Below are positions 1-5,176 of a stretch of DNA of 8,693 nucleotides, piece by piece (the first letter of the stretch is position 1; each line of letters starts with the position of its first letter). The notes under the pieces were generated by a model that made no database searches, was not told the origin of the DNA, and worked only from the letters and a program-made list of their open reading frames with translations. Source of the stretch: Micrococcaceae bacterium. GTDB taxonomy: Bacteria > Actinomycetota > Actinomycetes > Actinomycetales > Micrococcaceae. A program made the translations under genes and the position numbers. Location of the stretch: NCBI GenBank assembly GCA_003486025.1, contig DNHA01000145.1, positions 15,039-23,731 of the forward strand. The letters run 5' to 3'.

Positions 1-76
1 TCTACGCCGCCGCTTCTGCGCGCGAGCAGCCTCAGGGTTTTCGACGCAGATCAGCTGTTGGCAGCACGTGCCGGTG
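1..76. other. Left edge, no gene assigned
   Basis: No gene can be supported here. The plus-strand frame starting at base 1 is open from the edge to a TAG at 136-138, so it could be the tail of a gene entering from the left. However, that frame runs straight through the terminator hairpin at 77-129, and the 45 residues resemble nothing I recognise. The bidirectional look of the hairpin does suggest a plus-strand gene ending just before or within this stretch. Confidence 0.3.
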
Positions 77-129
77 CACGGAAAACCGCGATGGTTCTCC
101 CACCGGGAGAACCATCGCGCTTTTCCGTG
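77..129. terminator. Long bidirectional hairpin terminator
   Basis: The arm at 77-101 pairs with 105-129 around a 3-base loop. There are 24 base pairs, with one C-C mismatch (86/120). An AAAA run (82-85) and a TTTT run (121-124) lie in the lower stem, so either strand reads GC-rich stem followed by a U run, as in an intrinsic terminator. It starts 14 bases past the stop of the minus-strand alpha/beta hydrolase gene and so ends the three-gene operon. It may also end a plus-strand gene entering from the left. Confidence 0.88.
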
Positions 130-142
130 TCGCTGTAGCTTG

Positions 143-1036
143 CTAAGAACTCACCGCGATGCTGTTGCGCGATAAGAAGTCCAATGCAACCTGATGGAAT
201 GCCTCGGGCTGCTCAAACTGTGGCCAATGGTCACAACCTTTGAGCTCTACCAGCTGTGCCTGCGGAGCAAGCTGAGCGATCTTATATGCGTTGTCCAAGA
301 ACATGTTTGGAGCGTCCACCGAAGCGATAACAAGCAATGGAAGATTCACCGAAGACCACTGCTCAGCGCTGAGCATCTGCTCACCGCTGGTAAAGGCGAG
401 CAGATGAGCCATGGCCTTCTTCATCTCGGGAGCCTGATAGATTTCCAGACGAACGGCCACCAGATCATCGATGAGATCCTTCTGGTCTAGCATGAGCCTG
501 CCCATCGCCGTGCTCACCGTTTCCCACGTAGGGTCCGCGGCAGCGGTACTGCGTCTCTTGCGTACGTCAGCTCCGAAGGCCTTTTCTTCCTCGGCGTCCA
601 CCACGATGCCGGCCGGGGCCAGCATGATCAAAGAACTGACCCGATCCGGATGGTGCAGCGCGGTCCACGCGCCAATCCAAGAGCCTAAAGAGACGCCGAC
701 CAGCGACGCACGGGAGATCTCCAAGACATCCATGAAATCAATCAGGTGTGCGGCGTAGTCCGAGATCTGATAGGGGAAGTCCGGCTTGTCCGTGTAGCCA
801 CAGCCAAGCAGATCCAACCCAACCACATGATAATTTTGTGCGAGCTTCTCATAGTTCGCACAAAAGTTTTCCAGGCTTCCGGCCGTTCCGTGCAAGAGCA
901 GAACCGTGGGATTTTCACGGGAACCGGCCTCGATGAAACGGGTACGCACACCCTGAGCTTCAACAAAGCCCAGGGTGTGCGAAGTCTTGTTTAGGAAAGT
1001 CCAAACACTACGGAAACCTGTTGGTTCGATGGTCAC
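143..1036 (-). CDS. Alpha/beta hydrolase, meta-cleavage-product hydrolase-like
   Basis: A 297-residue cytosolic alpha/beta-hydrolase-fold enzyme. The oxyanion-hole motif HGTAG lies at residues 49-53. The nucleophile elbow GVSLG gives Ser116, the acid is probably Asp241 (ASVDAP), and the His is His270 in GCDHWPQFEQPE. The 'HWPQFE.PE' ending and overall length match MhpC/BphD-type C-C hydrolases and related esterases. The family hydrolyses vinylogous 2-hydroxy-6-oxo acids produced by extradiol ring cleavage; that substrate class is inferred from the neighbour, not proven. The start is a GTG whose GTGA overlaps the TGA of the upstream VOC gene. No good Shine-Dalgarno precedes it, so translation is probably coupled. 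It is the last gene of the operon, followed by a strong terminator. It could instead be an esterase, lactonase or haloperoxidase-like enzyme. Confidence 0.9.
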   Translation of the reverse strand: MTIEPTGFRSVWTFLNKTSHTLGFVEAQGVRTRFIEAGSRENPTVLLLHGTAGSLENFCANYEKLAQNYHVVGLDLLGCGYTDKPDFPYQISDYAAHLIDFMDVLEISRASLVGVSLGSWIGAWTALHHPDRVSSLIMLAPAGIVVDAEEEKAFGADVRKRRSTAAADPTWETVSTAMGRLMLDQKDLIDDLVAVRLEIYQAPEMKKAMAHLLAFTSGEQMLSAEQWSSVNLPLLVIASVDAPNMFLDNAYKIAQLAPQAQLVELKGCDHWPQFEQPEAFHQVALDFLSRNSIAVSS

Positions 1037-1623
1037 GAGGCCAAGGCAACGCGAGCTGCCTTGATCTTCGCCGCCTGCTCAGCCATCCACTCCGTACGTG
1101 GTCGGGCTTCGGGATCCAACGCGACCAAAGCGTTGGTCTGTGCCAGGATTTCCTCTTCGCTGTCCTCAAGGTTCAGCGGTTCGCCCAGCGGCTGCTGTGT
1201 GTACCATTCCGAGTGGGTGTAAACCTCGATCATGTTCCCGTCAGGATCATCAATGTAGATGCTCCAGGCGTTGCCGTGGTTCTTCACAACTTGTACGGGG
1301 ATTTCGGTAGCCACCACGTGGCGCCAGAAGGCTCGCAACTCAGTCAGGTTTGGAACCAAGAAAGAGATCTGAGCGGTGGTTGGAGGGGTATTCTGCTCGC
1401 GACCCTCAATCAGTGCCAGCTGGTGGTGCTCGGAAGGATCGCCGGTCAAGAATGCGCCGCGCCGGCGGGTTGCCGCCTTACCGGATTTGCCAAGCCCGGA
1501 ATCGGAAATGATCATTCCGAATTCGCGGCAATAGAACTCGACCATCGCGTCGAGGTCCTTGCAGAAGATGCCAAGGTGAGCCAAGCGTGGATTGAATTCG
1601 GTCTTAACTTCAGTTTCAGTCAT
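1033..1623 (-). CDS. VOC-family protein, extradiol ring-cleavage dioxygenase-like
   Basis: A 196-residue protein of the vicinal-oxygen-chelate (glyoxalase/bleomycin-resistance/type I extradiol dioxygenase) superfamily. Two beta-alpha-beta-beta-beta modules are visible: LAHLGIF near residues 14-20 and the second ending DDPDGNMIEVY at 125-135. Probable metal ligands are His16, His67 (EHHQLAL) and Glu133, the H-H-E set of extradiol dioxygenases. His116 (KNHGNAW) and Tyr123 sit where those enzymes have acid-base residues. The roughly 60-residue tail after the fold is charged and helical-looking. I chose ATG 1623 over the in-frame ATG 1638 because AAAGGAA sits 5 bases before it; the longer version would place this Shine-Dalgarno inside the gene. 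It lies 26 bp after the MmgE/PrpD gene and overlaps the hydrolase gene by 4 bp. Ring cleavage is the best guess; another VOC activity (isomerase, epimerase, glyoxalase) is possible. Confidence 0.88.
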   Translation of the reverse strand: MTETEVKTEFNPRLAHLGIFCKDLDAMVEFYCREFGMIISDSGLGKSGKAATRRRGAFLTGDPSEHHQLALIEGREQNTPPTTAQISFLVPNLTELRAFWRHVVATEIPVQVVKNHGNAWSIYIDDPDGNMIEVYTHSEWYTQQPLGEPLNLEDSEEEILAQTNALVALDPEARPRTEWMAEQAAKIKAARVALAS

Positions 1624-1628
1624 GACGG

Positions 1629-1635
1629 TTCCTTT
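1629..1635 (-). promoter_or_regulatory. Shine-Dalgarno deciding the VOC gene start
   Basis: The minus strand reads AAAGGAA here, 5 bases ahead of ATG 1621-1623. It is the best ribosome binding site in the operon and supports the shorter 196-residue product. Confidence 0.75.
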
Positions 1636-1649
1636 CATAGATGTTGAGA

Positions 1650-3071
1650 TTAAAGAGCTGCGGCCGAGGTGGCGTTGCTCGTTTGCGGGTTCAAAGTCAG
1701 TTGCTTAGCCAGCTCGGCGACGTCCGCAACATTTTCCAGATCTTCAATGGAGGCAAGCAGATTTTCGGCTTGCTCACGCGGGATCGAACCGTTGTAGCTG
1801 ATATTTCGCCAGAACTTATCGACTACATCTGCATAAGTCACCGGGTCCTCTAGCCAGCCCACGGGTGAGTCGCGGAAAACCGAAACTTCGGTCCCGTCCT
1901 TCAACCGCACCACCACGTTGCAAGCGTGGGTCTTGCCCGCTGGGAGCGCGGGGCGAAGGGTCACCCGGTGGGTGAGATCCAGAACCTTGTCCTCATAGAT
2001 TTCTGGGGTCGCGTAGTGAGCTAGCTCAGGGCGTCCGCGCAGCAAGGTGGTTGCCACACTATAGGGAATTGAGAACAGGAACTTTGGCTGTTCATCCTCC
2101 GCGGTGGGGTGCTGGTTTAGGAAGTGATCGATTCGAGTTGGCAGCACATCCACGTAGACCTCGTCGATGTCTTCGTAGCTAAAGTTGTGCTCATTGCGCA
2201 GTTGGATCGCACAGTCGATCGCGTTGTGGTTGCCGTAGCACGAAGGATGCATCTTGTGCTGACCACGAACGTAGAAGGTGTCGCCTAAATCTGCCACGAT
2301 CGAATCCGGCTGTGGGGCGGGAGCATACAAGTGCAAGAAACCTAAACGGCTTTCAATTGCATCGCGCACGCCGACTAACCCGGATTTAGACAGCTGGGCA
2401 GCGAAGATGCCGTTGTAGGCGGCCAATGCGCCAGGAAGCTTGAAGGTGGGCACACCATCCCAGAGGCTTTGGTAGGAACCGGCCATCATATTGAGCAAGA
2501 TTCCAAATGCGTTGCGTAATTGATCCTTGTCCAAACCCAGGAGGCGTGCTGCCACTACGGTGGATCCAAAAGCGTTAGATGTTCCGCAAACTTCGAAGTC
2601 AGCGTTGAAGTTAAAGGTGTTGCCTACCGAAAAACGTGCAGCGATGTCTCCGCCGATAACTACAGCTTCGAGCAATTCTTTGCCACTGGAGTGCATGAAT
2701 TCCCCGACATTGAAGGCCACTGGTTCGGTGGTCGAACCCACATGCCCCACCATTTTTCCGGCATTGGACCCTTACGGCTCCGGACCGCAGACTTCAAAAT
2801 CGAAGTTGCGCGTCTGCAGGGAGTTGATCATTGCCGCATAGGGGAGTGCAAGTTTCTCCTGAGAGGCAGCCAGCGAGGCCTGTGGTGCGGAACCCAGGGG
2901 GCGCACAACGTTTAACACTGCTTCGATTCCATCGCCGCCAGCACCGGAAACCATGCAACCCCAGGCATCGATGAGACGCATCTTTGCGGCCTTGATGTCC
3001 TCGGCATTGAAGTTATCAATGCTCGTGTCAAGCGCATGATCAACAAGTTGGTCGATAATTGATTTCGGCAT
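1650..3071 (-). pseudogene. MmgE/PrpD-family gene with an in-frame stop
   Basis: A 473-codon reading frame for an MmgE/PrpD-family protein (2-methylcitrate dehydratase, cis-aconitate decarboxylase and iminodisuccinate epimerase relatives), interrupted by one TAA at 2772-2774 (codon 100). Both halves are in the same frame and family. Residues 1-99 start MPKSIIDQLV and end at NFDFEVCGPEP. The rest resumes GSNAGKM and holds FEVCGTSNAFG, MHPSCYGNHNAID and a normal C-terminal domain up to a TAA at 1650. Total length is normal for the family (about 450-480), so nothing else is lost. Restoring GAA (Glu) takes one base. The start ATG 3071 has AAAGGGA just upstream; the frame stays open further upstream, but that part reads as non-coding. 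An ATG at 2753, 18 bases after the stop and preceded by GGAAAA, might allow reinitiation, but it would lack the first quarter of the helical domain. It heads the operon with the VOC and hydrolase genes. Real nonsense mutation or base error cannot be told apart here. Confidence 0.88.
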
Positions 3072-3162
3072 ATTTCCCTTTTTGCTTCCGTTGGAAGAGG
3101 TGCTGGTCCGCACACTGCTTCGTATTTCGGGACGTTTGAGGCGTACCGAACATTGGATGAGA

Positions 3163-3199
3163 TTGCTATCACAATATGCCTGCTGGATAGGCAGGAGAA
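3163..3199 (-). promoter_or_regulatory. Possible operon promoter with overlapping dyad
   Basis: On the minus strand, TATTGT (3171-3176) could be a -10 box, with a poor -35 TTCTCC (3194-3199) 17 bases upstream. A short dyad, TTG-N6-CAA (3163-3174), overlaps the -10 and expected start region, a place where a repressor could act. The leader to ATG 3071 would be about 90 bases. This is a weak sequence match only. Confidence 0.25.
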
Positions 3200-3265
3200 G
3201 CCAGTTTCCCAGTAGTTGGAAATCGTTGAATGCCGTGGGTGAATGCACGCCAAGCAACACCTGCC

Positions 3266-3271
3266 TAGAAT
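3266..3271 (+). promoter_or_regulatory. -10 box for leaderless transcription of the PTH2 gene
   Basis: TAGAAT fits the actinobacterial TAnnnT -10 consensus. It ends exactly six bases before GTG 3278, so the transcript would begin at or next to the start codon. No Shine-Dalgarno is present before the gene, which agrees with a leaderless mRNA. No convincing -35 box is visible. Confidence 0.6.
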
Positions 3272-3277
3272 GAATTG

Positions 3278-3931
3278 GTGAGTGAGCATACCGAACGACA
3301 GCCAGACGAGTTAGTGCAGCCCATCATTTTGCGGATCGATAAGGAAGACCCCTCCACCGAAGATGAGGGGATTTCGGCGGTTGCCCGCGCTGCGGTGATC
3401 GCGTACTTGCAGGACCCGCAAAATGAGCAGTGGCAGATCTGGGCCAGCCAAGCGTTTGCGAAATCAGTACGCCGAGCTAACCCGAAAATGTTCGCAAAAG
3501 TGCTTGAACTCTTCCCCGAACAAATGGTCAGCGAGGTGGGCAGTGCTCAAGCGGTCGGATTGCCGCCGCTTCCCGCGGCCGCGTTGCCCAAATTAATTGC
3601 CAAGCTGCAGGTCTCCGGAACCGAGCTGCCAAAAAGTGATGAAGTACTGGTGGCGCCGGTAAACATTGTGCTCAATAAATCCTTGGAGATGTCTACTGGC
3701 AAAGCGGCGGCGCAAGCTGCCCATGCCCTCTTTGCGTGGTTGACGGAAGCTCAGCCAGAACTCATTGAAAACTGGCTGAAATCCCACGCCCCGGTAGGGA
3801 TCAAGCAATTGCCACGCGCCGAGTTCGACAAGCTTTGCACGCAGGCTTCCGGACCGGTGATTCAGGACGCTGGGCGTACCGAGATTGAGCCGGGATCCAC
3901 CACCGCCTTTGTGCTCTTGACGCAACAGTAA
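3278..3931 (+). CDS. PTH2-type peptidyl-tRNA hydrolase with N-terminal extension
   Basis: A 217-residue protein. The C-terminal part (about residues 124-215) is a PTH2 (archaeal/eukaryotic-type) peptidyl-tRNA hydrolase domain, with MSTGKAAAQAAHA near 138-150 and VIQDAGRTEIEPGSTT near 194-209. These match the family's GK..AAQ.aHA and DAGrTqi.pGs.T signatures, including the catalytic-region Lys and Asp. Such enzymes release peptides from prematurely detached peptidyl-tRNA, in addition to the usual bacterial Pth. The first 120 residues are an extension I do not recognise: acidic at the start, then helical. GTG 3278 is preferred over TTG 3275 because it fits the leaderless promoter. It stands alone, divergent from the MmgE/PrpD operon, with a hairpin after it. 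Function could differ, since members of this actinobacterial group are usually annotated only by homology. Confidence 0.85.
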   Translation: MSEHTERQPDELVQPIILRIDKEDPSTEDEGISAVARAAVIAYLQDPQNEQWQIWASQAFAKSVRRANPKMFAKVLELFPEQMVSEVGSAQAVGLPPLPAAALPKLIAKLQVSGTELPKSDEVLVAPVNIVLNKSLEMSTGKAAAQAAHALFAWLTEAQPELIENWLKSHAPVGIKQLPRAEFDKLCTQASGPVIQDAGRTEIEPGSTTAFVLLTQQ

Positions 3932-3945
3932 GCAACTGCAGACCT

Positions 3946-3972
3946 CAGCATTTACCTAGCGCACAAATGCTG
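3946..3972. terminator. Candidate hairpin between convergent genes
   Basis: CAGCATTT (3946-3953) pairs perfectly with AAATGCTG (3965-3972) across an 11-base loop, 15 bases after the PTH2 stop. It is followed by a moderately T-rich stretch (ATTCTTTTC). It lies in the 118-bp gap between convergent genes and could stop transcription from the left. The AT-rich inner stem makes it a weak terminator. Confidence 0.5.
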
Positions 3973-4049
3973 GCATGATTCTTTTCTGCGCGCCGAGTCC
4001 GTTGCAGCAGTCATCCCGGTGAAGCATTGGGCATGAACGGATTAGCGGA

Positions 4050-4907
4050 TCATTGCGGAGTCGAAGCGAGATAGGTTTCCAGTGACTGCGGAGCGGTGCC
4101 GGTGATGGTCTCGACGGCATCGCTAATAGGTGCCATGGTGTTGCTGGCTACCGCGGTATAGGTACTTACCCAGGCGTCGACCTGCCAATCTGGGGCGCCG
4201 TAGCTGGCGCGCGAGGCATAAGCCTCTTCGACGCTTTCGTCGTAGAAGCTGATCTCGCGCCCGCGGACTCGGCCGATTGTCGCGGCGATCTCCGCGAAAC
4301 TCAGTGCCTCCGGACCGGTAAGGTCATAGGTCTGCCCGATGTGCGAGCCTGGTTCGCGCAGCACGGCCGAGGCGGTCCGCGCAATGTCTGCTCGTGCAAT
4401 GATCGCGACTCGGCCGTTGCCGCCGGGACCGCGGATCACACCGTCTTCACCGACCATGGCTTCCATGAAGTCGATGTAAAAGCTGTCTCGCAGCATCGTC
4501 CAAGCCATCCCGGAAGCCTTGAGGTATTCTTCGGTTTCGAAGTGGTCACGCGCGAGGGTAAAAATGGCGTCGGGTGCGGCACCGGCGAATGAGGTGTAGA
4601 CGATGTGCTGCACGCCGGCTTTGGCTGCGGCATCGATGAACGAACGGTGCTGGTCCAGACGATCTGCAGATTCGGAAGCGGACACCATGAGGAGCGTCTG
4701 CACGCCTGTGAGAGCCTCGATAGCGGCGGTTTGGTCGCCGTAGCTGAAAGGGTGGACGGAGCTATGGGGCAACTGCGGCGCCTTTGCGGGCGTACGGGCC
4801 AGCAGCCGCTGTGCGACACCGTGGGCAGCAAGTTCGTTGGCGATATATCCGCCAAGGACACCTGTTACGCCGGTAACTGCGATACTCGCGCCGGTGGTGT
4901 TGTTCAT
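4050..4907 (-). CDS. NmrA-like atypical SDR, NAD(P)-dependent oxidoreductase
   Basis: A 285-residue Rossmann-fold protein of the NmrA/atypical short-chain dehydrogenase family (SDR_a5, QOR2/triphenylmethane-reductase-like). The nucleotide motif TGVTGVLGGY lies at residues 12-21, followed by LLARTPAKAP, where Arg38 may recognise the NADP phosphate. The family landmarks TLLMVSASES, DRLDQH..FIDAAAKAGVQHIVYTS, DHFETEEYLKASG and MLRDSFYIDF follow in order. Such proteins reduce quinones or other electrophiles, or sense NAD(P) redox state; the substrate cannot be read from sequence. ATG 4907 is chosen over TTG 4913 because AAAGGA (4915-4920) sits 7 bases upstream. It is a single gene, convergent with PTH2 and divergent from the wall-protein gene. 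No HxlR-type regulator, a common partner of these genes, is present in the window. Confidence 0.88.
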   Translation of the reverse strand: MNNTTGASIAVTGVTGVLGGYIANELAAHGVAQRLLARTPAKAPQLPHSSVHPFSYGDQTAAIEALTGVQTLLMVSASESADRLDQHRSFIDAAAKAGVQHIVYTSFAGAAPDAIFTLARDHFETEEYLKASGMAWTMLRDSFYIDFMEAMVGEDGVIRGPGGNGRVAIIARADIARTASAVLREPGSHIGQTYDLTGPEALSFAEIAATIGRVRGREISFYDESVEEAYASRASYGAPDWQVDAWVSTYTAVASNTMAPISDAVETITGTAPQSLETYLASTPQ

Positions 4908-4914
4908 GAACAAA

Positions 4915-4920
4915 TCCTTT
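4915..4920 (-). promoter_or_regulatory. Shine-Dalgarno of the NmrA-like gene
   Basis: The minus strand reads AAAGGA, 7 bases before ATG 4905-4907. It favours that start over the TTG two codons upstream. Confidence 0.75.
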
Positions 4921-4976
4921 CCTACCCGGCCACTAATTGACCGTTCGCTATGGACGACACCGCCATCCTATCGGGT

Positions 4977-5009
4977 GCTATCTGTCCGGCGCGCGGGCAG
5001 TAGATAGCT
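4977..5009. repeat. Imperfect inverted repeat upstream of NmrA-like gene
   Basis: GCTATCT (4977-4983) is the reverse complement of AGATAGC (5003-5009), with a GC-rich 19-base interior. It lies in the 269-bp divergent intergenic region, about 70 bases upstream of the NmrA-like start. It could be an operator. No other gene is visible in 4908-5176. Confidence 0.35.
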
Positions 5010-5127
5010 CAGCGTACTCATCGATTACGGCGGCCGCACGGTGGTAATTGGCCGGGGTGCTCTCAGGAGTTGACGCCGGTGACCATTTTTCCTGTTTCCT
5101 CGTCTGCATCTTTCGGCTTAATGCCAG

Positions 5128-5133
5128 TAAACT
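5128..5133 (+). promoter_or_regulatory. Possible -10 box of the SH3b wall-protein gene
   Basis: TAAACT fits TAnnnT and would start RNA about 37 bases before GTG 5177, but no good -35 lies 16-19 bases upstream. Low certainty. Confidence 0.3.
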
Positions 5134-5162
5134 TTGATGAGCCATCAAGAAATGGCATCAAA
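5133..5162 (+). repeat. Inverted repeat in leader of SH3b wall-protein gene
   Basis: TTTGATG (5133-5139) plus CCAT (5142-5145) pairs with ATGGCATCAAA (5152-5162). All 11 bases match, apart from a 2-base AG bulge at 5140-5141. The 6-base loop is CAAGAA. It ends 14 bases before the start codon and begins within the candidate -10 box, so it could be an operator or an RNA hairpin near the ribosome binding site. Confidence 0.5.
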
Positions 5163-5176
5163 ATCTTTTCGCGAGA

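Noticed and set aside
2751..2753. ATG as the true start of a shorter, separate MmgE/PrpD gene
   Set aside because: Family-typical sequence continues in the same frame upstream of the TAA, so the gene originally began at 3071; the shorter form would lack part of its fold.
2772..2774. Recoding of the stop (selenocysteine or pyrrolysine)
   Set aside because: Those use TGA and TAG with specific signals. This is TAA, and a one-base loss of Glu is simpler.
2520..2915. 131-codon plus-strand frame opposite the MmgE/PrpD gene
   Set aside because: It is antisense to a clearly homologous gene and has no recognisable domain or ribosome binding site.
3072..3260. Upstream extension of the MmgE/PrpD frame to 3260
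   Set aside because: The translation there is not family-like, and AAAGGGA directly before ATG 3071 supports the shorter start.
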